Below, in pieces: positions 44,366 to 51,635 of a stretch of DNA of 64,000 nucleotides (the first letter of the stretch is position 1; each line of letters begins with the position of its first letter). This DNA comes from Desulfoluna limicola. Lineage in GTDB: Bacteria; Desulfobacterota; Desulfobacteria; Desulfobacterales; Desulfolunaceae. The notes under the pieces were generated by a model. The model saw only the letters and a list, made by a program, of their open reading frames with translations. It was not told the DNA's origin and did no database searches. The stretch covers positions 3,557,501 through 3,621,500 of the forward strand of contig NZ_AP024488.1 in NCBI RefSeq assembly GCF_021654575.1, read 5' to 3'. The position numbers and the translations under genes are program-made.

Positions 44366-44731
44366 CTACGCCTTTCCCATCATGATATCCAGGGACCTGG
44401 AGAACCAGGCGAAGGCCTTGAAGTCACCGTCCACCTGAAGCGTGCGGTCGGTAAGTGCTGCAACGGATGCCTCCTCGTTGTTGCTTGACATCACCTTGAA
44501 GGCGGTGACAGCATCGGACCACACCATTGCTGCATCTGCCGCCTCACCGATGCGGGACGAGGAGGTGATTCGTCCCCGGTCGAACCGGTACAGTCGTCCT
44601 TTTCGATTGTCAGAGGTTTTGATGATAAGCTTGAGTTGTTTGTCTTTGATGAATTGCCTGAATGCCTCATTGCGCTTTGCCGCTCTGGACAGTTTCCTCT
44701 GAAGCACTAACAGCAGAAGATTGAATTTCAT
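44366..44731 (-). CDS. SCP2-like (sterol-carrier-fold) small protein
   Basis: 121 residues from the ATG at 44731 behind AAGGGGG. The pattern LKLIIKTSDNRKGRLYRFDR ... DAAMVWSDAVTAFKVMSSNN ... LQVDGDFKAFAWFSRSLDIM matches SCP2-fold lipid-binding proteins: a five-strand sheet with 'dat...sd..af..m..g......al....l.veGD'. It probably binds fatty acyl-CoA or other lipids. Its upstream region has a promoter with two identical-type palindromes, and a TetR gene follows on the same strand upstream, suggesting control by that regulator. Confidence 0.72.
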   Translation of the reverse strand: MKFNLLLLVLQRKLSRAAKRNEAFRQFIKDKQLKLIIKTSDNRKGRLYRFDRGRITSSSRIGEAADAAMVWSDAVTAFKVMSSNNEEASVAALTDRTLQVDGDFKAFAWFSRSLDIMMGKA

Positions 44732-44821
44732 ACGCCGCCCCCTTCTCATGAATGGAAAATATCGCATCGGGCCACCAAAGGTGGCCTTTCGATCGCCGGG
44801 CATTGACACGCTTTTGTTTGA

Positions 44822-44873
44822 GTAACAGTGTTACTTTAATTAAACAGTAACGCCGTTACATTTAAAATGTCAA
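44822..44873 (-). promoter_or_regulatory. Promoter with twin GTAAC-N3-GTTAC operators
   Basis: Reading the minus strand: -35 TTGACA (44868-44873), 18-base spacer, -10 TACTGT (44844-44849). Palindrome GTAACGGCGTTAC (44847-44859) lies in the spacer and touches the -10 box. GTAACACTGTTAC (44822-44834) lies just downstream. Centres are 25 bp apart. Position overlapping the core promoter implies repression, most likely by the TetR protein encoded at 44952-45596. Confidence 0.7.
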
Positions 44874-44951
44874 GGAGTTTATTTTATAAGCAAAGGGCCT
44901 TAAGCATCAACTAATCAGCCGATTGCCAGGGAGAAGCTCGGTAATATCGAT

Positions 44952-45596
44952 TTATGCGGGGTGGGGATTAAAAGGGGCAAGAATTCGATGCAACAACTGA
45001 TCTGTGATGGGCTGGGACGGATCGTGCACATAATCGAGCATGCTGTTGTTGTTAAGGGAGACAATGCCATGCATGCCGACAAACAACTGGACAACACAGA
45101 GCCTCGCATCGTCTTTTTTTATCATGCCGTATTTGGAAGAGATCTCCTCCATCACGTCAATAAACAGGGTGAGCGATTTAAGGGCGATGGTTAACTCATG
45201 ATGCGCCGGTCCCTCCAGGGGGGTTCCCACATAATCGTTGAATTTCGGCACATGCAGGGTAAACATGATATCGTAATAATTGGACTGCTCAAAACCAAAA
45301 TGGGCAAACGCCTTGGCCATGGCGACAAGTTTATCGAAAGGGTCGTCCATGCGCAGGGCCTGGGCATGCAATTCGTCATAAAGGACCTCAAAGCCCCGGG
45401 TCAGGACATGCAGGTACACTTCATCCTTGTTCTGAAAATAGTTGTAGACCGTTTTCGGAGCCACTCCCAGCTTGGGTCCCAGTTTTCGTATGCTGAACCC
45501 ATCGTAGCCGGACTCAGCTATCATATGCAGGGCCTCTTCGATAATCCTGCCCTTAATCAACTCTACCTCTTCTTTGGATCGCGGCAATCGTCCCAT
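44952..45596 (-). CDS. TetR-family transcriptional regulator
   Basis: 214 residues. The N-terminal helix-turn-helix is clear: IIEEALHMIAESGYDGFSIR, LGPKLGVAPKTVYNYFQNKD. The C-terminal ligand domain has a WHG-like/TetR_C form with an aromatic-rich pocket (FAHFGFEQSNYYDIMFTLHV). Such regulators linked to SCP2 and thioesterase genes typically sense acyl-CoA or fatty acids, which is inference here. The gene lies just upstream of the SCP2-like gene on the same strand, with twin operators between them, and diverges from the thioesterase at 45790. Confidence 0.9.
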   Translation of the reverse strand: MGRLPRSKEEVELIKGRIIEEALHMIAESGYDGFSIRKLGPKLGVAPKTVYNYFQNKDEVYLHVLTRGFEVLYDELHAQALRMDDPFDKLVAMAKAFAHFGFEQSNYYDIMFTLHVPKFNDYVGTPLEGPAHHELTIALKSLTLFIDVMEEISSKYGMIKKDDARLCVVQLFVGMHGIVSLNNNSMLDYVHDPSQPITDQLLHRILAPFNPHPA

Positions 45597-45789
45597 GGAT
45601 TTTCCTGATTGTTGAGGCGTTATCGAGAATATCTCTTTCTTTGATACGTATGATTAGCCATAGTATAGGTGCATAACACTTGTCAATTCATCGCAAACTC
45701 GGGATATATAGTTCAGCCATGCCTTTCAATACGCGACTGTTTGCATAACCCCCGATGTGCTTACCCAACCAACCAACGGGAATCAACAA
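45597..45789. promoter_or_regulatory. Divergent TetR/thioesterase intergenic region
   Basis: 193 bp, AT-rich, containing the start signals of both genes. No copy of the GTAAC-N3-GTTAC operator is present here, so if the TetR protein controls the thioesterase it must use a different site. Confidence 0.4.
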
Positions 45790-46218
45790 ATGAAAGACCT
45801 GCTCAGCATTTATCCTGTGGTCATTGACATCCCCATCTCCTGGGGCGACATGGATGCATTCCAGCACGTCAACAACACGGTGTACTTCAAATTTTTCGAA
45901 AGCGCGAGGATCGCCTATTTTGAAAAGCTTCACGTCATGGACGTGATGAGCACCACGGGTGTCGGCCCCATCCTGGCCGCCACAAAATGCCGTTTCAAAA
46001 TTCCGCTGACCTACCCGGACACGGTCTCGGTGGGGGCCAAGGTGGATGCGATAGAACAGGAGCGGTTTATCATGACCTATGCCGTCATCAGCCATCGCCA
46101 CAAAAAAATAGCCGCCACAGGGGAAGGGGAGATCGTCACGTTCAACTACCAACGCAATCAAAAAGCCCCTGTACCGGATGAGGTACGCCATCGAATCCTT
46201 GACCTGGAAAAAACGTAA
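45790..46218 (+). CDS. Hotdog-fold acyl-CoA thioesterase (4HBT/YbgC-like)
   Basis: 142 residues, one hotdog domain. The active-site segment is ISWGDMDAFQHVNNTVYFKF, with the catalytic Asp in WGDMD and the HVNN that marks 4-hydroxybenzoyl-CoA thioesterase relatives. A final strand KKIAATGEGEIVTFN is also typical. It hydrolyses acyl-CoA or aryl-CoA esters in the cytoplasm; the chain preference is unknown. The ATG at 45790 has GGGAA upstream; a longer frame from 45757 is less likely. It is followed after three bases by the methyltransferase gene. Confidence 0.88.
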   Translation: MKDLLSIYPVVIDIPISWGDMDAFQHVNNTVYFKFFESARIAYFEKLHVMDVMSTTGVGPILAATKCRFKIPLTYPDTVSVGAKVDAIEQERFIMTYAVISHRHKKIAATGEGEIVTFNYQRNQKAPVPDEVRHRILDLEKT

Positions 46219-46221
46219 CCG

Positions 46222-46875
46222 ATGCAGACAACAGATGATGAGCCCCATTGCCCCTTATGTCACGGCCAAGATGTGTCGTCATTTTTTGAAGACAAACGGC
46301 GCGCATACCTGCGCTGTGACCGGTGCAAGCTGGTCTTTGTCCCCCGGCGTTTTTGGCTGAGTGCCGAAGAGGAGCGGGCAACCTATGACCTCCATGAAAA
46401 CAGCCCCCACGATGAGGGCTATCGGCGCTTCCTCTCCCGGTTGACAGCGCCGCTGTTGGAAAGCCTGGAGCCAAACCGAAAGGGGTTGGATTTCGGGTGT
46501 GGCCCCGGACCTGCCCTCTCGGTAATCCTGGAAGAGCAGGGGCACCAGATGGATCTCTATGACCCGTTCTATTACAACGATCCGTCAGTGCTTTCCAATA
46601 CCTATGATTTCATTACGGCCACGGAAGTCGTGGAACACATGCACGACCCAAACCGCGAGTTCTCAACACTGTTTCGCATGCTGCGACACGGGGGCACCCT
46701 GGGCCTCATGACCAAACTCGTCATCGATCAACATGCGTTCAGAACATGGCACTACATTCACGACATGACCCATGTCTGTTTTTACTCTCGCAGCACCTTT
46801 GAGTACCTCGCACAGCGTTTCAACGCCGACCTCCACTTCGTGGCAAATGATGCGATATTGCTCCGTAAAAAGTAG
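46222..46875 (+). CDS. Zinc-ribbon class I SAM-dependent methyltransferase
   Basis: 217 residues. The N-terminal CxxC...CxxC ribbon (CPLCHGQD ... LRCDRCKLV) is followed by a Rossmann methyltransferase domain with motif I GLDFGCGPGPALSVI and an acidic motif II region (HQMDLYDPFYYND), then FITATEVVEHMHDPNREF, the post-I and IV motifs of ubiE-like enzymes. The ribbon plus methyltransferase layout is known among small-molecule and rRNA modifiers. It starts three bases after the thioesterase stop, so it is translationally linked. Target unknown. Confidence 0.85.
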   Translation: MQTTDDEPHCPLCHGQDVSSFFEDKRRAYLRCDRCKLVFVPRRFWLSAEEERATYDLHENSPHDEGYRRFLSRLTAPLLESLEPNRKGLDFGCGPGPALSVILEEQGHQMDLYDPFYYNDPSVLSNTYDFITATEVVEHMHDPNREFSTLFRMLRHGGTLGLMTKLVIDQHAFRTWHYIHDMTHVCFYSRSTFEYLAQRFNADLHFVANDAILLRKK

Positions 46876-47358
46876 GCTATTACTAAGCATAATCGTGGCC
46901 AAAGGCATGCCTCCGGCGGCCAGGTGGAGGCACCTGGAAACCTGATTGCGAATGCGTTGCGGGTGGCGTCGCTCAACCTTTCATGCCTCCGCATTCGCGC
47001 AACGTTTGAGGGAATGCAACGTTCTTCACACGCGCATGAGCTGGCGGTTCCTTCGGTCCAAATCAAAGGATGACACTCATCTGAAAAACGTTGAAAAGAC
47101 CTGTTTGTCAAACTTTTCAAAAGTTTGGCCCCCGGCAGGGCCGCCGGAGGCTCTTTTGAGTTAACAAGAGCTGAATAGTTACCATGACTTTTCTATTACC
47201 GATCCCCGCCCTGCACCTTGCCCTCAGCCAAACACCATGCTAATCTGCCTTAATATCAACCAAATACAACCCCAGCCCCCGCATAACAGAACATCTCCTG
47301 CCCAGCCAACCGAGCCACACCGGCCCATGCCCACAAACTTTAACCATAAGGTGCAACG
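46876..47358. repeat. Repeat modules; no gene
   Basis: GCCTCCGGCGGCCAGGTGG at 46909, GCGAATGCGTTGCGG ... CCTCCGCATTCGC at about 46948-46998, then CCTGTTTGTCAAAC - TTTTCAAAAGTTTGG with CCCCCGGCAG, GGCCGCCGGAGGC at 47099-47151. The final 200 bp is probably the promoter of the nucleoside hydrolase. Confidence 0.75.
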
Positions 47359-48363
47359 ATGAGCGATCTCAAAAAAAAGGTGATTGTGGACACCGACATG
47401 GGGTGGGACGACATCCTCTCCCTTCTCTATCTGATCAAACACCCCGGCATTGAGATCATCGGGGTCACTGTCACGGGGTGTGGGGAGACAGATCTTCGGT
47501 GGGGAGCGATCATCGCCAAAACCCTCATGGAATTGGGGCATCAGACCCAAGCCACAGTGTGTGCAGGGGCAAGCAGCCCCTTAACGTTCAACCATGTGTT
47601 TCCACAGTCCTTTAAAAACGACAACAACGATATCATGGGGCTCCTCGGCTCCCTGAACCCCGACATCACCATGGAGGTGGACACACGCCCTGCGTGGCAG
47701 TTCATGGCCGAGACACTGGACAACAACAATGGCAAAATAACCGTTCTCTCCCTGGGCGGGTTCACCAACCTCGCCAAACTGCTGGAGCTCTGCCCGACCG
47801 CACACCTGGACAGAATAGCAGAGATTGTCGCCATGGCCGGAGCCGTCTATGTGGACGGGAACGTGGCGCTTTTAAACAACGCACAGCCTCAATGGGATCA
47901 AGGGCCGGTGTACAGCTCAAACCATGCGGCGGAGTGGAATGTCTTTGTGGACCCCCTGGCCGCACAACAGATCTTTGCCTCCAAGGTCCCCCTGACCCTG
48001 GTACCGCTGGATGCCTGCAACTATGTGGTCATGACCCCCGACTACATTGACACCATCACGGCCACAGACCCCATCGCCACCCTGGCAAAAAACATCTTCC
48101 GAAAAAAGACAGGGAGCCATCAGGAAGGGATACCCGTGCCTATCTTCGACCCCCTTGCCACCCTGATCATGGCCGACGGCCTGAACACATACCAATCTCA
48201 CAACGCGTACCTGGATGTAAATCTTCTGGAAACCGAAGAGAACAACCAGTGCGGGAAAACGTATGTTGTAAATTCCGGCTCCCGAAAGGTCATCATCGTC
48301 CAGGGGGTGTCACAGCGTGAATTTGCAACCCACTTTGCCGACATCATCAACCGTGACACCTGA
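47359..48363 (+). CDS. Inosine-uridine-type nucleoside hydrolase
   Basis: 334 residues, cytoplasmic. The calcium-binding N terminus VDTDMGWDD is the DxDxxxDD signature of IUNH enzymes. LSLGGFTNLAKLLE supplies the substrate-site loop, AEWNVFVDPLAAQQIF the N/D pair (E-x-N-x-F-x-D-P), and the late IFDPLATL motif carries the fourth metal ligand. These enzymes cleave ribonucleosides to base and ribose; base preference is not predictable here. It could feed the purine-salvage genes at 12.9-18.6 kb. AAGGTG precedes the start. Confidence 0.9.
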   Translation: MSDLKKKVIVDTDMGWDDILSLLYLIKHPGIEIIGVTVTGCGETDLRWGAIIAKTLMELGHQTQATVCAGASSPLTFNHVFPQSFKNDNNDIMGLLGSLNPDITMEVDTRPAWQFMAETLDNNNGKITVLSLGGFTNLAKLLELCPTAHLDRIAEIVAMAGAVYVDGNVALLNNAQPQWDQGPVYSSNHAAEWNVFVDPLAAQQIFASKVPLTLVPLDACNYVVMTPDYIDTITATDPIATLAKNIFRKKTGSHQEGIPVPIFDPLATLIMADGLNTYQSHNAYLDVNLLETEENNQCGKTYVVNSGSRKVIIVQGVSQREFATHFADIINRDT

Positions 48364-48486
48364 TTAATAAATACGACGCCCGGACTCTCGTCCACATGAC
48401 TCCGTGCCTGATCGATTGCCTGGGCCCATGACGCCCAACCTATAACTCCCCAGGCCCATTGCCCAACACAGGGAAAGGAGATCCCC

Positions 48487-49389
48487 ATGGAAATTCAACA
48501 CAACGCCTTTGCCAAAATCATCGACAACATCCATGACGGTCTCTATATCGTGGATAAGAACAGGGTCATCACATACTGGAACAAAGCAGCAGAACGCATC
48601 ACCGGCTTTTCCGCGGCTGAAGTGACGGGCCATTCATGCTCGGAAAACATCCTGACCCACATCGACAGTGAGGGAAACAGCCTCTGCACCGGTATGTGCC
48701 CCCTTGCAGAAACGATGGCCGATGGCATCATGCGCGAAACGGAAGTCTACCTGCATCACAAAAATGGCCAAAGGGTCCCCGTATCGGTTCGCGTCACCCC
48801 CCTCACAGATATCTCCGGTCAGGTGGTGGGGGGCATCGAGCTCTTCACCGATATCAGCAGCAAGAGCGCCAATGTCTTGAAGATCAAGGAACTGGAAAAG
48901 CTCGCCCTTTTGGATCACCTCACGAAGCTGGCCAACCGGGCCTGTGTCGAACGGGAACTCACAGGCCGCCTCGAAGAATTCTGCCGTTACGGCAACCCCT
49001 TCGGTATTTTCCTCATGGACATCGACCACTTCAAAAACGTCAATGACACCTACGGCCATGACGTAGGAGACCTCGTCCTCAAATTCGTTGCGGAAACCTT
49101 CACGGCAAACTCCCGCGCCTTTGATCTTTACGGACGGTGGGGAGGGGAAGAGTTCATCGCCGTGATCCGGAATATCACCCCGGAAGCCCACTCAAAGCTG
49201 GGGGACCGCATAAGAATGCTCATTGAAAATGCTTACATCATCCATGACGGTAAAAAACTCCACGTGACCATCTCCATGGGAGCCACCATTATTCTGAAAC
49301 AGGACACCATGGACAGCCTCGTCAAGCGAGCCGACACCCTCCTCTACCAAAGCAAGGCCGAAGGAAGAAACCGGATGACATACGGGTAG
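48487..49389 (+). CDS. PAS-GGDEF diguanylate cyclase
   Basis: 300 residues, soluble. A PAS domain at about 8-125 (NIHDGLYIVDKNRVITYWNK) carries three cysteines (C51, C67, C71) in its central part, which could hold a redox-sensitive or metal site. A GGDEF domain at about 133-298 has the active GGEEF at 219-223 and RxxD inhibitory site (R210, D213) in the correct position. It makes c-di-GMP from GTP. A strong GGAAAGGAG ribosome site precedes the ATG. No paired effector lies beside it. Confidence 0.92.
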   Translation: MEIQHNAFAKIIDNIHDGLYIVDKNRVITYWNKAAERITGFSAAEVTGHSCSENILTHIDSEGNSLCTGMCPLAETMADGIMRETEVYLHHKNGQRVPVSVRVTPLTDISGQVVGGIELFTDISSKSANVLKIKELEKLALLDHLTKLANRACVERELTGRLEEFCRYGNPFGIFLMDIDHFKNVNDTYGHDVGDLVLKFVAETFTANSRAFDLYGRWGGEEFIAVIRNITPEAHSKLGDRIRMLIENAYIIHDGKKLHVTISMGATIILKQDTMDSLVKRADTLLYQSKAEGRNRMTYG

Positions 49390-49676
49390 CCCAAATACTT
49401 TCAGGAAGAACCCACAACAGTCCCAACTATGACTCTGTGTGATGCCAGCAGAGTCTTCTTGTCTCTGTATCCAGAAGGGTCATGCTGACCAATCCCACAT
49501 GCCACCCCATCCATGCGAGCAATGAACATATGACACTATTATTCATATGTTCATTGCGATTCCCCCGCCCATTCTTTATAATTAAAGGCAATACAGGGCA
49601 CAGCAGAATTCCTTCTTACCCAACCCTCTTTATTTCCATGATACTAAACATATTCCTACCCCCCGGGAGGCGTGCG
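49390..49676. promoter_or_regulatory. Upstream region with perfect 15-bp hairpin
   Basis: GCAATGAACATATGA (49519-49533) and TCATATGTTCATTGC (49543-49557) form a perfect inverted repeat with a nine-base loop. No T run follows, so it is better read as an operator or structured leader than a terminator. A weaker GACTCTG/CAGAGTC stem at 49431-49455 may end the cyclase transcript. Confidence 0.55.
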
Positions 49677-51152
49677 ATGAAAAAAACCTCGATGTTTTTA
49701 CCGGCCGTTCTGCTTCTTTCACTTATCTTTTCAGCCACTCTCATGGCCGAAAGCCCAGATCCCACGGTCTATCTTCGTGGAAACCAGATGTCATTCAACA
49801 GCAGGTATGCGGCAAAAATTCAAAACGGAAACATCTGGGTCAAGGAGCGTGATGCCCAGACTGATGCCATTGAATGGAACATACTTGAGCTCCCGGAAGG
49901 TCTGGCCGGTGACGTCACCGAGCTTGCCATGGATGATGAGCACATCATCGCCCTTAATGGCGAGCGCCAGATATACACCATGTGGAACGGGCTGGATGAA
50001 GTGTCGGATTTCACCTGGCAGGTGGAGTGGGGAATCCCTTTCTGGAAAGGGCCCGGCATGAAACTCACCGAGGAGATCATCGCCTGGGATTTTTCCGTGG
50101 TCTCACGGCGGGAAGACGGATACTGGACAGACCCTGCAGGGCATCTGTTTGAAGTGGGGGCCGGCAAATGCTCGCACATCTGGGTGCTCGGGGCCAACGG
50201 CCAGGATCTCATCTACATTGATCCCTGGCTTCCCATCGACTACAGCTACGGCATCTGTGGCCCGGAACGAGGGGCGTTCAAAGCCGTCAACATGAGCTCC
50301 AGCGGATCATTCCTCTTTCTCATCAACCAATACGGGGACATGTACACCCGGTTCTATGACTTTGACATCGGTGGTGCCGACTTCATCTTCCCCTCCTCGT
50401 GGGAAGACCAGAGCGACAAGCTGATTCCCGCCATCCAGATCCCCTCGGCCTGGATCAGGCACCCGAAAATATCGGGAGAGATCACCGATCGCATCAGCAT
50501 CCACAAGATCGGGCGAAACTGTGTCAATCGGACCATGCGCGTGGAAGGCCTCGATGCGTATGGGAACACCGGGTATTACGAAAAGGATGTCACCGAGGTT
50601 GAAGGCTCGTCCCAATGGGTGTTTCATCCAACAGGTCAGCCCCTGCTCGGCACCCCCATCACAAACCTGGAGGAGGACTGCACCTCCCGTACCCTGGGAG
50701 AACGGGATGATCGCCACTACGCCAAAAACATGACAAACCTTGCAACTCTCTCCGACAGCCTCCCCTGGTACCGAATCATCAACGAAAAGGACTGGGCCGC
50801 CGAGCTCACCAACTTCAGCGCCTACAACACCCCCGTCGACCTTGTGGTTCACTTAAGCCCCAGCGAATCCATCACCCTGAAGCTTCATACCAAAGAGACC
50901 CTTCGCGTCAGCCCCAGGCCCTGGGGGCTCTCCGACGACCCCAAGTACATCCCCGGCTCCATCGAAGTCCCCCGGAACCTTCTGGACAACTTTTCCAACC
51001 TGCCGGTTAAATCTCAGAAATTTATCCGGAGCTACCTGATGAAACGGCGGCACACCCGTGTCGATATCCAGGCAACCCTCGACAAGGTCACCGTCACAGG
51101 CACCGCCGGTGGCCTCCTGATTGTGTGGAAATTCGACCACCCGGAGCCTTAA
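49677..51152 (+). CDS. Large exported protein of unknown function
   Basis: 491 residues from the ATG at 49677 behind GGGAGG, giving signal peptide MKKTSMFLPAVLLLSLIFSA. The mature region is rich in beta strands with repeated aromatic turns (IQNGNIWVKERDAQTDAIEW; LAMDDEHIIALNGERQIYTM) that look like beta-propeller blades, but the repeats are not regular enough to count. Three cysteine-containing segments in the centre may form disulfides. I do not recognise the family. It is monocistronic, preceded by the hairpin at 49519-49557. Confidence 0.75.
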   Translation: MKKTSMFLPAVLLLSLIFSATLMAESPDPTVYLRGNQMSFNSRYAAKIQNGNIWVKERDAQTDAIEWNILELPEGLAGDVTELAMDDEHIIALNGERQIYTMWNGLDEVSDFTWQVEWGIPFWKGPGMKLTEEIIAWDFSVVSRREDGYWTDPAGHLFEVGAGKCSHIWVLGANGQDLIYIDPWLPIDYSYGICGPERGAFKAVNMSSSGSFLFLINQYGDMYTRFYDFDIGGADFIFPSSWEDQSDKLIPAIQIPSAWIRHPKISGEITDRISIHKIGRNCVNRTMRVEGLDAYGNTGYYEKDVTEVEGSSQWVFHPTGQPLLGTPITNLEEDCTSRTLGERDDRHYAKNMTNLATLSDSLPWYRIINEKDWAAELTNFSAYNTPVDLVVHLSPSESITLKLHTKETLRVSPRPWGLSDDPKYIPGSIEVPRNLLDNFSNLPVKSQKFIRSYLMKRRHTRVDIQATLDKVTVTGTAGGLLIVWKFDHPEP

Positions 51153-51353
51153 ACGAACAAAACATGTATGCCTCCGGCGGCCAGGGGATGATCCCCTGGA
51201 CCCCAGGTTGCGAAAGTTCTTGCCCCTCGTTCCTCGGGTCAAGAACTTTCGCGAGGTATCTCGCATTGCAAACAAAACCTGTTTATCAAACTTTTCAAAA
51301 GTTTGGCCCCCGGCAGGGCCGCCGGAGGCACTCCCCCGCTCATTTTTTTCCAA
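51153..51353. repeat. Two repeat modules just upstream of the attenuator promoter
   Basis: GCCTCCGGCGGCCAGGGG at 51171, stem CGAAAGTTCTTG (51211-51222) / CAAGAACTTTCG (51240-51251), perfect over 12 bp around CCCCTCGTTCCTCGGGT. Then CCTGTTTATCAAAC - TTTTCAAAAGTTTGG and GGCCGCCGGAGGC at 51279-51330. Confidence 0.85.
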
Positions 51354-51382
51354 TTGACAGACACCCTCAATCCACGTACAAA
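51354..51382 (+). promoter_or_regulatory. Sigma70-like promoter for attenuator/aminotransferase transcript
   Basis: TTGACA at 51354-51359, a 17-base spacer, and TACAAA at 51377-51382. The -35 is perfect and the -10 matches four of six. It places the transcript start about 24 bases before the leader peptide ATG. Confidence 0.65.
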
Positions 51383-51412
51383 ATGGTGAAAACTATCTTT
51401 TAAGGATACCAG

Positions 51413-51487
51413 ATGAACCACGCTTGCCACATATTGGCAGCGGCAGCGGCCATGGGGTCAACTCATTGCCGTCTCGCTGCCTTCTAA
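51413..51487 (+). CDS. Alanine-rich leader peptide
   Basis: 24 codons, MNHACHILAAAAAMGSTHCR ending LAAF and TAA. AAGGA lies seven bases before the ATG. Codons 9-13 (51437-51451) are five alanine codons in a row (GCA GCG GCA GCG GCC), and eight of 24 codons are alanine. Position between a promoter and a terminator in front of an alanine-forming aminotransferase is exactly that of trp/his-type leader peptides. No homologue is known to me. Confidence 0.85.
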   Translation: MNHACHILAAAAAMGSTHCRLAAF

Positions 51488-51514
51488 GATTTTTATATAG
51501 ACTGCAGTAAGAAC

Positions 51515-51552
51515 GCCATGGGTTGACGAAGACAACCCATGGCTTTTTTTTT
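51515..51552 (+). terminator. Attenuator terminator before aminotransferase gene
   Basis: Perfect 11-bp stem GCCATGGGTTG / CAACCCATGGC, seven-base loop ACGAAGA, followed by nine T's (51544-51552). It lies 83 bases before the aminotransferase start and after the leader peptide stop. Confidence 0.93.
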
Positions 51553-51635
51553 GCCCCGGGTTGTCACCGGGGCACCCGCCCCGCACGTACCCAACCCGGA
51601 AGCCTTCTTACCCCAAACCCTTTTGGAGGCTTGTC

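Larger units (their letters stand above)
51413..51552 (+). promoter_or_regulatory. Transcription attenuator responding to alanine (predicted)
   Basis: Three competing structures are readable. Terminator: GCCATGGGTTG (51515-51525) with CAACCCATGGC (51533-51543) and T9. Antiterminator: GTCAACTCATTGC (51457-51469), which can pair with GCCATGGGTTGAC (51515-51527) at 12 of 13 positions including one G-U. Protector: GGCAGCG (51436-51442), inside the alanine codons, pairs with CGCTGCC (51475-51481). A ribosome stalled on alanine codons would block the protector and free the antiterminator, allowing read-through when charged tRNA-Ala is scarce. Confidence 0.8.
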
